A stretch of 64,000 bases of DNA from Streptomyces populi (lineage in GTDB: Bacteria; Actinomycetota; Actinomycetes; Streptomycetales; Streptomycetaceae). Below are positions 16,779-25,644 of the stretch, in pieces. Location: contig NZ_KZ626850.1 in NCBI RefSeq assembly GCF_002911015.1, forward strand, positions 1-64,000. Reading direction: 5' to 3'. Under the pieces are notes generated by a model that worked only from the letters and a program-made list of their open reading frames with translations, was not told where the DNA came from and searched no databases. Both the position numbers and the translations under genes were made by a program. Within the stretch, counting starts at the first letter, position 1. Each line of letters starts with the position of its first letter.

Positions 16779-16792
16779 CGACAACGTTGTCG
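16779..16792. promoter_or_regulatory. LacI-family operator, distal copy
   Basis: Perfect 14-base palindrome CGACAACGTTGTCG with the central CG step typical of LacI/GalR operators. The 12-base core recurs at 16831, with centres 51 bases apart. Confidence 0.75.
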
Positions 16793-16830
16793 ACCCCGAC
16801 CGCTGCCCAAGTGATGCGCCTCGCCGCGTA

Positions 16831-16842
16831 GACAACGTTGTC
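16831..16842. promoter_or_regulatory. LacI-family operator, proximal copy
   Basis: GACAACGTTGTC, identical to the core of the distal site, lies 38 bases before the GH92 start codon. No LacI-family gene lies in the window, so the repressor is encoded elsewhere. Confidence 0.78.
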
Positions 16843-16880
16843 AATCTTCAGCTCCCGCTCCCGAGTAGAGGAGAAAGCCC

Positions 16881-19658
16881 GTGATGACACGATTGTCGAG
16901 ACCCCCCGGAACCGCCGCGATCGGATTACTCGCGGCCACGGCGCTGGCCACGGCCGGGCTGTGCGCACCCGCGTGGGCGGTCGGGAAGGCCGCGTTCGTC
17001 GCGTCGCCGGCCACCGTGGTCAACCCGTTCATCGGCACGTCGAACGAGGCCAACGACTTCCCCGGGGCCGACGTTCCGTTCGGCATGGTGCAGTGGAGCC
17101 CCGACACGACGTCGCGGCCTCCCGGCGGCGGCTACGAGTACAACGACTCCTCCATCACCGGCTTCAGCCTCACCCACATCGCCGGACCGGGCTGCGGCGC
17201 GGCCGGCGACATACCCGTGCTGCCCACGGTCGGCGCCGTGAACACCGGTGCGACGGACGCGTTCTCCCACGCCAACGAGTCGGCGTCCGCCGGTTCGTAC
17301 AAGGTCGCGCTCAACAACCAGGTGACCACCGAACTGACCACCACGACGCGCAGCGGCATGGCGCGCTTCACCTTCCCCTCGAGCACCCAGGCCAACCTGA
17401 TCTTCAAACTGACCGGCAGTCAGAACGGCGCCACCTCGACGCAGTTCACCAAGGTCTCGAACACCGAGGTGAGCGGTCAGGTCACCAGCGGTCGCTTCTG
17501 CGGTGCGGGCAACACGTACACCGTGTACTTCGACATGGTCTTCGACCAGCCGTTCGCCTCGCAGGGCACCTCGGTCGCCAAGACGTCGGCCGCCGCCCCC
17601 GTGAAGCCCCGTACGGCCTCCAAGAACGCGGCCGAGAAGCCCAACAAGCCCGTGCTCCACGGCAAGACGCCCACAGCGGCGGCCCCCGGCAAGGCCAAGG
17701 GCGGCGCCTCTCCCGAAGCCGCCGCCTCGAACGGCTACGTCACCTTCAACACGACCTCGAACCCGGTGGTGCAGGCCAAGGTCGGCCTCTCCTACGTGTC
17801 GGTGGCCAACGCGACGGCCAACCGGGTCGCGGAGAACGCGGGCTGGGACTTCAACGCGACCCGCACCGCCGCGCAGGACGCCTGGAACAGCGCACTCGGC
17901 AAGATACAGATCGCCGGTGGCACGGCCGCGCAGCAACAGACCTTCTACACCGCGCTCTACCACTCGCTGCTGCACCCGAACGTCATCAGCGACACCAACG
18001 GCCAGTACTACGGCTTCGACGGCAGGACCCACACCGTGGACGCCGGGCACAAGGCGGCTTACGCCAACTACTCCGGCTGGGACATCTACCGTTCGCAGGC
18101 CCAGCTTGAAGCCCTGGTCGCCCCCCAGGTCGCCTCGGACACGGCCCAGTCGATGGTCGACGACTACGCCCAGACCGGGATCTTCCCCAAGTGGTCGGAG
18201 AACAACGGCGAGTCCTACGTCATGGTGGGCGACCCGGCGGCCGCCATCCTCGCCGACTACTACGCCTTCGGCGCCCGGGACTTCGACTCCAGGACCGCCC
18301 TCGCCGACCTGGTCAAGCAGGCCAGTACGGCCAACAACGACCGACCGGGCCTCAACTACCTGAACTCGCCCGGCTACATGCCGCACGACGGAAGCTACGG
18401 CTGCTGCAACTTCTACGGCCCCGTGGCCACCACGCTGGAGTACAACACCGCCGACTTCGCCCTCTCCGCGATGGCCGGGGCGCTCGGCGACACCGGCAAC
18501 CAGAAGACGTACGCCAACCGTGCCCAGGGCTGGCGCAACGTGCTCAACCCGGCCTCCGGCTTCGTCGAGCCGCGCAACGCGAGCGGCTCCTGGACCGGCG
18601 GGTTCGATCCCACCAGCGGCACCGACATGGTCGAGGCGGACTCCTGGATCTACACCGGGATGGTCCCGTTCAACATCGGCGGCCTGGCGCGCGCCAAGGG
18701 CGGCAACACGGCGATGAGCCACTACCTGGACACCGTGCTGCGCAGCTACACGGGCGACAAGGGGTACGCGTGGGTCGGCAACGAACCCAGCATCGAACTG
18801 CCGTGGGAGTACGACTACATCGGGCAGCCCTACAAGACACAGGGCACCGTCCGGGCGATCCAGCAGCAGATCTGGGCGAACACCCCCGGCGGACTGGCCG
18901 ACGGCAACGACGACCTCGGCGCGATGAGCGCGTGGTACGTGTGGTCCGCGCTCGGCATGTTCCCCGAGACCCCGGGCACCGCCGACCTCGCCCTCGGCTC
19001 CCCGGTGTTCACCCAGGCGGTGATCACGCTCCCGTCGGGCAACACACTGACGATCAACGGCAACGGCGCCGCCGACAACGCTCCCTACGTCCAGTCCGCG
19101 ACGTGGAACGGCTCCGCCTGGAACAACGCGTACGCCCCCACGTCGGCGATCACGGCGGGCGGCACGCTGAGCTACACCCTGGGTACCAGTGCCAACACCT
19201 CCTGGGCGACGGCCGCGTCCGCCGCTCCGCCCTCCTACGCGGGTGACACCGCGGCCCCGGCCTCGCCCCGCATCGGCCCCGTCACCTCCGCGGTGGCGTC
19301 GAACCTGTGCGTCGACGACGCGAGTTCCTCCACCACCGACGGCAACCACGTCCAGCTCTGGACCTGCAACAGCACCTACGCCCAGGACTGGACCGTCGCC
19401 GGTGACGGAACGATCCGCACCCTCGGCAAATGCCTGGACGTCGACCACAGCGGAACCACCAACGGCACCCTGGTCCAGCTGTGGACGTGCAACGGCACCG
19501 GCGCCCAGCAGTGGACCGCGGGCTCCAACGGATCGCTGGTCAACCCCCAGTCCAAGCTGTGCCTGGACGACCCCAACTCCACGACGACGACCGGCACCCA
19601 GCTCCAGATCTACACCTGCAACGGAACGGCCGCCCAGAACTGGAAACTGCCGAGCTGA
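16881..19658 (+). CDS. Secreted GH92 alpha-mannosidase with C-terminal ricin-type lectin domain
   Basis: A 925-residue exported exo-alpha-1,2-mannosidase-like enzyme. It has a signal peptide of about 33 residues. The GH92 N-terminal domain starts V-V-N-P-F-I-G-T, followed by the G-G-x-Y region. The (alpha/alpha)6 domain contains S-G-W-D-I-Y-R-S-Q, W-V-G-N-E-P-S with the probable catalytic Glu region, and G-N-D-D-L-G-A-M-S-A-W-Y. The last 125 residues form a ricin-B beta-trefoil with three C-L-x-D and Q-x-W type repeats. A Lys/Pro/Ala-rich insert near residues 235-280 interrupts the first domain. GAGGAG precedes GTG 16881; ATG 16884 is equally possible. Two LacI-type operators suggest sugar-responsive repression. 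GH92 enzymes depend on Ca2+. Confidence 0.92.
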   Translation: MMTRLSRPPGTAAIGLLAATALATAGLCAPAWAVGKAAFVASPATVVNPFIGTSNEANDFPGADVPFGMVQWSPDTTSRPPGGGYEYNDSSITGFSLTHIAGPGCGAAGDIPVLPTVGAVNTGATDAFSHANESASAGSYKVALNNQVTTELTTTTRSGMARFTFPSSTQANLIFKLTGSQNGATSTQFTKVSNTEVSGQVTSGRFCGAGNTYTVYFDMVFDQPFASQGTSVAKTSAAAPVKPRTASKNAAEKPNKPVLHGKTPTAAAPGKAKGGASPEAAASNGYVTFNTTSNPVVQAKVGLSYVSVANATANRVAENAGWDFNATRTAAQDAWNSALGKIQIAGGTAAQQQTFYTALYHSLLHPNVISDTNGQYYGFDGRTHTVDAGHKAAYANYSGWDIYRSQAQLEALVAPQVASDTAQSMVDDYAQTGIFPKWSENNGESYVMVGDPAAAILADYYAFGARDFDSRTALADLVKQASTANNDRPGLNYLNSPGYMPHDGSYGCCNFYGPVATTLEYNTADFALSAMAGALGDTGNQKTYANRAQGWRNVLNPASGFVEPRNASGSWTGGFDPTSGTDMVEADSWIYTGMVPFNIGGLARAKGGNTAMSHYLDTVLRSYTGDKGYAWVGNEPSIELPWEYDYIGQPYKTQGTVRAIQQQIWANTPGGLADGNDDLGAMSAWYVWSALGMFPETPGTADLALGSPVFTQAVITLPSGNTLTINGNGAADNAPYVQSATWNGSAWNNAYAPTSAITAGGTLSYTLGTSANTSWATAASAAPPSYAGDTAAPASPRIGPVTSAVASNLCVDDASSSTTDGNHVQLWTCNSTYAQDWTVAGDGTIRTLGKCLDVDHSGTTNGTLVQLWTCNGTGAQQWTAGSNGSLVNPQSKLCLDDPNSTTTTGTQLQIYTCNGTAAQNWKLPS

Positions 19659-19727
19659 GCCACCGGCATCAGCATCAGCACCGGCACGGGCACCGGTCGT
19701 CCGGTATGCCTGAGCGGCCCGGTGCGC

Positions 19728-19767
19728 CGCCCCGTGTGTCCCGGCCCCGGCCGGGACACACGGGGCG
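19728..19767 (+). terminator. Strong hairpin terminator after GH92
   Basis: A perfect 19-base stem with a two-base loop (19728-19746 with 19749-19767), 70 bases after the GH92 stop. Confidence 0.8.
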
Positions 19768-19884
19768 TGCCATCGGCGGTGACGAAGCACATCTCCTGTG
19801 GCAAAGCGCATCTTCTGTGACGGACGGGTCGGACGGCCGCTTCGAGGAACCCGGTGACCGAGCGGATACCGACGTGAGAGAGGT

Positions 19885-20070
19885 GACCGCGAGGTCCATC
19901 GCGTCGCCGTTCGAGTGCAGGAGAGAGGCGGTCTGCACCCAGCGCTCCACCGTACCGGCTTCGACACCGGGCTCGAGGAACGAGTCGACGCGCACAGGCC
20001 AGGCGGTTCCGCCGGTGTAGGGGGTGCGCTCGCCCCAGGGCCGCGCGATCCTGTCCCCCTCGAACTGCAT
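19885..20070 (-). pseudogene. N-terminal fragment of a molybdopterin oxidoreductase
   Basis: From ATG 20070 the minus strand reads about 62 residues including W-G-E-R-T-P-Y, W-P-V-R-V-D, and H-S-N-G-D-A-M-D. This is the N-terminal signature of FdhA/NarB-like molybdopterin oxidoreductases in which the Fe-S cysteines are replaced (L-L-H-S-N-G). Homology stops after D-L-A-V, and the frame then continues as low-complexity sequence. The remaining 600 or more residues are absent, so this is a truncated remnant beside the GH92 terminator. Confidence 0.6.
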
Positions 20071-20140
20071 GACTGCCTCCGGAATTCTGCGTACGAGTCG
20101 TTCCGTCACAGGGGCGCCCCGTGCTCGTCACCGGAGCTGG

Positions 20141-21325
20141 TCAGGGCTTGAAAAGGACCTTCACGGCGCCGTCCTGCTTCTTCTGGAAAGTGGCGTAGGC
20201 GTCCGGTGCCCGGTCCAGCGGCAGGCGGTGGGTGGCGAAGGACTCGACACCGAGCGGGTCGCCGTCGGTCAGCAGGGGGAGGATGTCGTCCACCCACCGC
20301 CAGACGTTGGCCTGTCCCATGCGGAGCTGGATCTGCTTGTCGAACATGGTCAGCAGGGGGAGGGGGTCGGTCATTCCTCCGTAGACGCCGGAGAGCGAGA
20401 TCGTGCCGCCGCGCCGCACGAGGTCGATGGCCAGGTGGAGGGCGCTGAGACGGTCCACCCCGGCCCGCAGCATCAGCTTGGCGGCGAGCGCGTCGGGCAG
20501 CAGCGTGGTCAGCTGCTGGCCGACCTTGGCCGTCGTGGCCCCGTGGGCCTCCATGCCGACCGCGTCGATGACGGAGTCGGGTCCGCGGCCGTCCGTGAGG
20601 TCCCGTACCGCCTCCACGATCCCGTCACCGCACTCCTCCAGGTCCAGGGTGTGCGCCCCGCGTGCCCTGACCCTCTCCAGCCGTTCGGGCACCAGGTCGA
20701 TGCCGATGACCTGCCCGGCGCCCCGGTGGGCGGCGACGCGCGTGCACATGTCCCCGATCGGGCCCAGGCCCAGGACGGCGACCGTTCCGCCAGGGGGGAC
20801 CGCCGCGTAGTCCACGGCCTGCCAGGCGGTCGGCAGGACGTCGGACAGGTACACGAACCGTTCGTCCGGAGGCCCCGGCGGAACGGCGATGGGGAGGGTG
20901 TTGCCGAACGGCACGCGCAGGTACTCGGCCTGCCCGCCGGGGACCTGTCCGTAGAGCTTGGTGTAGCCGAACAGGGAGGCGCCGCTGCCGTACTCCCGGA
21001 CCTGGGTGGTCTCGCACTGGGACTGCAACCCCTGCCCGCACATGAAGCACGTCCCGCACGAGACGTTGAACGGGATGACGACCCGGTCGCCGGGCCGGAC
21101 GTTCGTGACCTCGGAGCCCGTCTCCTGGACGACACCCATCGGTTCGTGGCCCAGGACGTCCCCCGCGTCGAGGAAGGGGCCCAGGACCTCGTACAGGTGG
21201 AGGTCGGAGCCGCACAGTCCCGTGGTCGTCACCTTGACGATCACATCGGTCGGTTCCCGGATGACGGGGTCGGGCACCGTGTCGATCCGTACGTCGCGTT
21301 TGCCGTGCCACGTCAACGCTTTCAT
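20141..21325 (-). CDS. Zinc-dependent alcohol/formaldehyde-type dehydrogenase (MDR superfamily)
   Basis: A 394-residue medium-chain dehydrogenase. Catalytic zinc ligands are in G-L-C-G-S-D (Cys38) and G-H-E; the structural-zinc loop shows four spaced cysteines in C-G-T-C-F-M-C-G-Q-G-L-Q-S-Q-C. The Rossmann motif is G-L-G-P-I-G, with an acidic residue after beta-2 (I-G-I-D) consistent with NAD preference. Length and the F-G-Y-T-K-L-Y-G block resemble the glutathione-independent formaldehyde dehydrogenase/threonine dehydrogenase-like group. It is monocistronic; the stop is adjacent to the molybdopterin remnant. Substrate is inferred only to be an alcohol or aldehyde. Confidence 0.88.
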   Translation of the reverse strand: MKALTWHGKRDVRIDTVPDPVIREPTDVIVKVTTTGLCGSDLHLYEVLGPFLDAGDVLGHEPMGVVQETGSEVTNVRPGDRVVIPFNVSCGTCFMCGQGLQSQCETTQVREYGSGASLFGYTKLYGQVPGGQAEYLRVPFGNTLPIAVPPGPPDERFVYLSDVLPTAWQAVDYAAVPPGGTVAVLGLGPIGDMCTRVAAHRGAGQVIGIDLVPERLERVRARGAHTLDLEECGDGIVEAVRDLTDGRGPDSVIDAVGMEAHGATTAKVGQQLTTLLPDALAAKLMLRAGVDRLSALHLAIDLVRRGGTISLSGVYGGMTDPLPLLTMFDKQIQLRMGQANVWRWVDDILPLLTDGDPLGVESFATHRLPLDRAPDAYATFQKKQDGAVKVLFKP

Positions 21326-21517
21326 GCGTCCTCGCTTCGTAGTCGGGAAACCGTGCCCTGCCGACCGCCGGGCCGGCCGAAACCGTCACTGCCCGAAGGT
21401 GCCGGTGACGACGGCCGGGGCCGCGCAAGGGCATACCGTCCGAGTACCCAGACCGCTCGGCTCATGCGGGTGGACGGAGGAACGCCTTCCGGCAGCCCGC
21501 GCTTCTCGGGATCCGCC

Positions 21518-21814
21518 TCACTCCTTCCCGCGGCGGCCGGCCGGCCACGACGCGACGGCGACGCCCGCCGCGGCCAGCAGGAGACCGCGGTTGTCCCGCA
21601 CCACCTGCGCTCCCAGGAACATCTTCTGCCGCGTCGGCTGAGACACCTCGTCCTCCCGCGTCCGGCAGGCTCGAGCAGCCTTCGCCTTCAACGCGCCCGC
21701 CTTGACCGACGCTTGGTCCCTCAGCCTGCCGGCCTTCGACGCGGCCTGCCCGAAACGGCCCGGACCGGGGGCGGACCCGGTACCGCGCGGCTGTGTACCA
21801 GACACGGTGGTCAC
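21518..21814 (-). CDS. Small hypothetical protein with C-terminal membrane segment
   Basis: About 98 residues starting at GTG 21814. An Ala/Lys/Arg-rich amphipathic middle (K-A-G-R-L-R-D-Q-A-S-V-K-A-G-A-L-K) precedes N-R-G-L-L-L-A-A-A-G-V-A-V-A-S-W, a short transmembrane stretch, and a basic tail. This layout resembles DUF3618-type proteins, but the family call is weak. The start is uncertain: a second GTG lies nine bases further in, and the ribosome site is poor. No partner gene is evident. Confidence 0.5.
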   Translation of the reverse strand: MTTVSGTQPRGTGSAPGPGRFGQAASKAGRLRDQASVKAGALKAKAARACRTREDEVSQPTRQKMFLGAQVVRDNRGLLLAAAGVAVASWPAGRRGKE

Positions 21815-22016
21815 CGTCCGTTCTCTCGCGTTCCCGCGGACCGGATGCGGTCCGGTCGTCCACGGAGCACGCGAGTACCCGGACCGGGCGGGTTCAGCGG
21901 TGACTTTCGCTTTCTGGACAGCGGCGGGCCATCCCTTCGTTTTCGGCGCCACCATGCGCGCGCCGTCGGGGCATCGGGATGTCACGGGGAAACCGCTTCT
22001 GCAGAAAGAACACCCC

Positions 22017-22379
22017 ATGCCAGAGCAGCAGGACCGGACCGGCCGCGTCGACGCGTTGGAGGAGGAGATCGCGCACCTGCGGCGCGCCGTCGTCTCGCAC
22101 GCCGTCGTCGATCAGGCGATCGGCGTCGTCCTCGCCTACGGCGGCGTGCGGCCCGAGGCCGCCTGGGAGGTACTGCGGGAGATCTCCCAGCACACGAACA
22201 CCAAACTGCGCACGGTGGCGGAGCAGATCGTGCGCTGGCCGAGCAGCCTGTGGCTGCCCGCGGAGATCCACCGCTGCCTGGACACCGCCCTGGAGAGCCG
22301 CCGTCCCGCTCCGCAGCGGTCCGTGCTGCACACCTCGGCCGTCCGCCTCTCGCGGCCGGCGCCGAGCCGGTCGGAATGA
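22017..22379 (+). CDS. ANTAR-domain protein
   Basis: A 120-residue protein whose residues about 10-75 form an ANTAR domain: an initial coiled helix (A-L-E-E-E-I-A-H-L), then D-Q-A-I-G-V-V-L, G-V-R-P-E-A-A-W, and I-S-Q-H-T-N-T-K-L-R. ANTAR domains bind paired small hairpins in nascent RNA and prevent termination. There is no attached sensor domain, so it would need a partner or act constitutively. ATG 22017 begins the protein-like reading; the ribosome site is weak. It is convergent with the next AraC gene. Two further ANTAR proteins lie at 24.1 and 28.9 kb. Confidence 0.82.
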   Translation: MPEQQDRTGRVDALEEEIAHLRRAVVSHAVVDQAIGVVLAYGGVRPEAAWEVLREISQHTNTKLRTVAEQIVRWPSSLWLPAEIHRCLDTALESRRPAPQRSVLHTSAVRLSRPAPSRSE

Positions 22380-22421
22380 CCGCGGTGCGGGCGCGGGCCC
22401 CCTCCGGGCCGGTTCGCGCCC

Positions 22422-23372
22422 TCAGTCGCGCAGGGTGTCGGAGGGATGGCGGCCGTAGGCCGCGCGGTACAGGGCGGCGAAACGGCCGGGATGGGCGAAG
22501 CCCCAGCGTGCGGCGACGCGCCCGACGGTGGTGTCGCCGGGCTGCGCGGCCCGCAGCTCGTGGTGCGCGTGTGCGAGCCGGGCCCGGCGCAGATGGGCGA
22601 GCGGAGTGGTGTCGAGATGGCGGCGGAAGGCGTACTGGAGGGCTCGGACGGTGACATGGGCGGCGGCCGCGATGTCGGCGACCGTCAGCGGCTCGGCGGC
22701 GTGGTCGTCGATGTGGGCGACGGCCCTTCGCAGGGTGGCGGAGTGGGCGTCGCCGCGGTCCTGCGCGGTCGGTTCGGTCCGCGCGGTGTTGGGGAAGGCC
22801 GCCAGTACGCTCGCGGCCAGCAGTTGACTGCCCGTCGAGGCGATCAGCGGCTCCTGGGCCACGGCCGGATCGGCGAGCACGTGGTCGCGCAGATGGACGA
22901 TGGTCTGCGTCAGATGGCGCGCCGCGGAGGGGGAGTGGGGCCGGTGCCCCGTCAGCCGGACGGGCTCGCGCGACGGCCCTTCCCCGGCGGCGACCTGCTC
23001 CAGCAGCCCGGGGTCCAGCATGGTGATGTTGTAGCGGGCGGAGCAGATGCGCCCGGCGTACGGCAGGTCGTGGGGCGCGAAGAGCACCACGTCACCGGGG
23101 CCGAAGTCGTCCCGGACACCGTGGAAGGCGTGGTCCTGGATCGTGCCCTCGTGCACCACGCACAGGCAGATCCTTCCGAGCGGCGTCACCGCGTAGCTCA
23201 TGTCGAAGTCGAGGTCGAGTTCGTCGACGCTGACGGCGGGGACGGCGTCACGGCGGATCCGGGCCCGGCCGGAACCGGGGGTGGAGCTGCTGATGCTCAT
23301 CCGGGCGTAGGCGCGGCTGAGGAAGTCCTCGGTCACGCCGAGGTCGTCGCTGTCGAATTTCAGTGAGTCCAT
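22422..23372 (-). CDS. AraC-family transcriptional regulator
   Basis: A 316-residue regulator. An AraC_binding_2-like N-terminal region (residues about 1-180) precedes the DNA-binding domain at 215-312: L-T-V-A-D-I-A-A-A-A-H-V-T-V-R-A-L-Q for the first helix-turn-helix, then V-G-R-V-A-A-R-W-G-F-A-H-P-G-R-F for the second, ending with Y-G-R-H-P-S-D-T-L-R. The N-terminal type is common in Streptomyces regulators of aromatic or fatty-acid-related enzymes. No divergent target is apparent: upstream lies a 730-base gap. Confidence 0.87.
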   Translation of the reverse strand: MDSLKFDSDDLGVTEDFLSRAYARMSISSSTPGSGRARIRRDAVPAVSVDELDLDFDMSYAVTPLGRICLCVVHEGTIQDHAFHGVRDDFGPGDVVLFAPHDLPYAGRICSARYNITMLDPGLLEQVAAGEGPSREPVRLTGHRPHSPSAARHLTQTIVHLRDHVLADPAVAQEPLIASTGSQLLAASVLAAFPNTARTEPTAQDRGDAHSATLRRAVAHIDDHAAEPLTVADIAAAAHVTVRALQYAFRRHLDTTPLAHLRRARLAHAHHELRAAQPGDTTVGRVAARWGFAHPGRFAALYRAAYGRHPSDTLRD

Positions 23373-24104
23373 CTGATCACCGCCCTGGATCGGCCGATCG
23401 GCAGGCCCGGTCCACGGGGACGGATCCTCGCGGACCGGGCTTCGTCCTCGATGCTGTCCCCGTGCCCCCGAGGTGCGACAAGTACGCCACCTCTCGTACC
23501 CCTCCCGCCCGCGCGGGCCCGCGGCCGCCGTTCCTCCGGCGACCGGCGGGGCGCGGACGGAAAGCGGCGGGTCTTCCCGAGGACTTCTCGTGCGGCCGCC
23601 GGGGCGGCGGGCGAGAACGGGTCCGGGGCGGCGGAGTCACCGGGCGCCCGCGACCCGGAGGGCGGGGCCGTGCCCGGCGCGCGGACAGGTCCGGGGCCGG
23701 GGTCGGTCACCGGCGACGGAACGATGGCGGCGGCCCGGGCCACGGGGGCTGCGGCGTTCCGGGCCGCCGCACCTCCACCGTGGCGTCGAAGAGCGGTTCC
23801 CGCCACGCCGGTGCAGCATGTGGGTGAGGAACCCGAAGGCGGCCCGGGCCGGGTCTGCCCGTCGGTCCCCTCCGCGACGGATGGATCCTGCGGCCGGAGG
23901 CTGTCCGGCGGGCCGGAGCGGACGGCGTCGCCCGGTACGGCCGAGGCGGGCGAGTCGGAGACGAAAACGTCGACGACCGTGGAACGAACACCGTGCCGGC
24001 CACCGCCGGACGAGCGTCGGCACTCGTTGTGTCAGTACGCGATGTGGAGTGAAAGGAGAGGTAGAACGGTCAGGAAGAGGCCGACGTCCAGAGAAGAGGT
24101 CGTC
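23373..24104. other. Long gap with no recognised gene
   Basis: About 730 bases between the AraC gene and the STAS-ANTAR-GAF gene. Both strands have open frames, but their sequences are Arg/Pro/Gly-rich without domains, so I take them as composition artefacts. Only the last 60 bases (purine-rich, with GAAGAGG) look like a leader. No promoter matching SigB or HrdB consensus was identified. Confidence 0.45.
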
Positions 24105-25487
24105 ATGCCCCACCAGCCCGTAGTCCCGTCGACACCCCGCACGGACCTCCCGTACGGCATGACGCTCACGGTCCGCCCGACGGGCGGCGCGGCCGAGGTC
24201 CTGTGCCTGTCCGGCACGCTCGACACCCTCGCCGCCGCCGTGTTCGGCCAGGAGCTGGAGACGCATGTCCGGCACGCCCACGGTGCGGGCCGGCGCCTGA
24301 TCGTGGACCTGACGGATCTGCGGCTGGTCAGCGCGGCGGCCCTGCACGTCCTGGATCTCGCCACCCACCACCTGGCCGCCAGCCCGGTCCTCCTCGTCAT
24401 CGGCGTGCCCCACGTCCGCGAGCTGCTCCTGCTCTCCCCTCCGGCCGGCCTGCGTGTCTTCCCCACCCTCGCCACCGCCCTGGCCTCCCTGTCGGCCCTC
24501 GACCGGCCCGCCACCGCCGTGCCCGCGGGGGACGGCGGCGTCCTCCCGGACAGGACCGGCACGGGCGAGGCGGATGCCCCGGCGGGGGAGCGGGAGGAAC
24601 TGCGCCGGGAGGTTCTCGGGCTGCGGGCCAGGAACCGCACCGCCCCCCTCATCGGCACGGCGCAGGGAATCCTGCGGGAACGCTACGACCTGCCGGACGC
24701 CGACGCGGCCTTCGCGGCGCTGCGGGACGCTTCCCAGCACCTGAACGTGCCCCTGCGGATCCTCGCGTCCGCCGTCGTCACCGCTCCACGCCCCCGAGCG
24801 GACGGGCCGTGGTTCCCCGGCCGTCGGCACACGCCGATGCCCGTTCCGACGCTCCTGGGCGTTCACGATCCCGGGGCCGCCGACCGGCGCACCCTTCTCG
24901 GCAGTGCCGTCGACGCCGTGATGACCTACACCGGCGCGGACGCGGCCGAGATCCACCTCACCGACCCGGCCCTGGACAACGCGCTGGTACTCGAAGGCCA
25001 CGCAGGCCTGGACGCCGCCTACTGCGACCAGGCCGCCCAGCTGACCGGCCCGCCCGCCCCCGCCGCACAGGCACGGGCACGGGGCGAGCCGGTCCTCGTC
25101 CTCGACATCGCACTCGACCCCGGCCTCGCCGCCTCGTCCGTGGGCCGGGCCGCCCTCGCGGCCGGAAGCCGCGCCCTCCACGCGGTCCCCGCGCTGACCG
25201 ACGACGGCACCTGCATGGGTGTGATCACCGTCCACCACGAGCAGCCGGGCTCCTGGATGACCACCGCCCAGCACACCGCCCTGACCACACTCGCCGCCGA
25301 TCTGGCCGCCTGGCGCTCCTGGTACCGGCGCACCGTCGTCCTCGACGCCCTCGAACACCTCCACACCCACGCCCGGACGTCGCAGCGCACGACGCCGGTC
25401 GCGGACAGCCGGCCGGACGAGGGGGCGGCGCTCCCCGCGCGGTCGCGGGCACCGGACGCGAGAAGACTCCGTCCACCCGAAGGGTGA
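24105..25487 (+). CDS. STAS-ANTAR-GAF multidomain regulator (copy A)
   Basis: A 460-residue cytoplasmic protein with three domains. STAS (about 15-115) has L-C-L-S-G-T-L-D-T-L and D-L-T-D-L-R-L-V-S-A-A-A-L-H, where Ser-Ala-Ala replaces the usual D-S-S phospho-site region. ANTAR (about 165-228) has G-T-A-Q-G-I-L-R-E-R-Y and A-S-Q-H-L-N-V-P-L-R. GAF (about 255-420) ends in W-R-S-W-Y-R-R-T-V-V-L-D-A-L-E. The combination would couple anti-sigma partner switching to RNA-level antitermination under a small-molecule or redox sensor. It is clearly paralogous to the gene at 27682-28908. ATG 24105 follows GAAGAGG by six bases. Confidence 0.82.
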   Translation: MPHQPVVPSTPRTDLPYGMTLTVRPTGGAAEVLCLSGTLDTLAAAVFGQELETHVRHAHGAGRRLIVDLTDLRLVSAAALHVLDLATHHLAASPVLLVIGVPHVRELLLLSPPAGLRVFPTLATALASLSALDRPATAVPAGDGGVLPDRTGTGEADAPAGEREELRREVLGLRARNRTAPLIGTAQGILRERYDLPDADAAFAALRDASQHLNVPLRILASAVVTAPRPRADGPWFPGRRHTPMPVPTLLGVHDPGAADRRTLLGSAVDAVMTYTGADAAEIHLTDPALDNALVLEGHAGLDAAYCDQAAQLTGPPAPAAQARARGEPVLVLDIALDPGLAASSVGRAALAAGSRALHAVPALTDDGTCMGVITVHHEQPGSWMTTAQHTALTTLAADLAAWRSWYRRTVVLDALEHLHTHARTSQRTTPVADSRPDEGAALPARSRAPDARRLRPPEG

Positions 25488-25644
25488 GCGCGGGAGTTCA
25501 TGTGAGTGATCCCCCTGCTTGTGGGGGTGCGTCTGTTCCGCCGGGCTCGTCAGGGGTGTTGTCCGGCGGTGCCGGGGCACGGCACCGGTCGGGCGCGTCG
25601 CGAGGGCGGCGCGCGGGTCCGCGGATTGTTCGGGAGCTGTCGTG

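Larger units (their letters stand above)
16368..16880. other. Regulatory gap before the GH92 gene
   Basis: This 513-base stretch holds a promoter-like TTGACA element and two LacI-type palindromes (annotated separately). I see no protein-coding sequence in it. Confidence 0.6.

Noticed and set aside
20024..22654. 876-codon plus-strand frame
   Set aside because: Shadow of the alcohol dehydrogenase and AraC genes; protein-like parts belong to the annotated frames only.
23360..23806. 148-codon minus-strand frame in the 730-base gap
   Set aside because: Pro/Arg/Ala-rich, no ribosome site, no recognisable domain; treated as noncoding.
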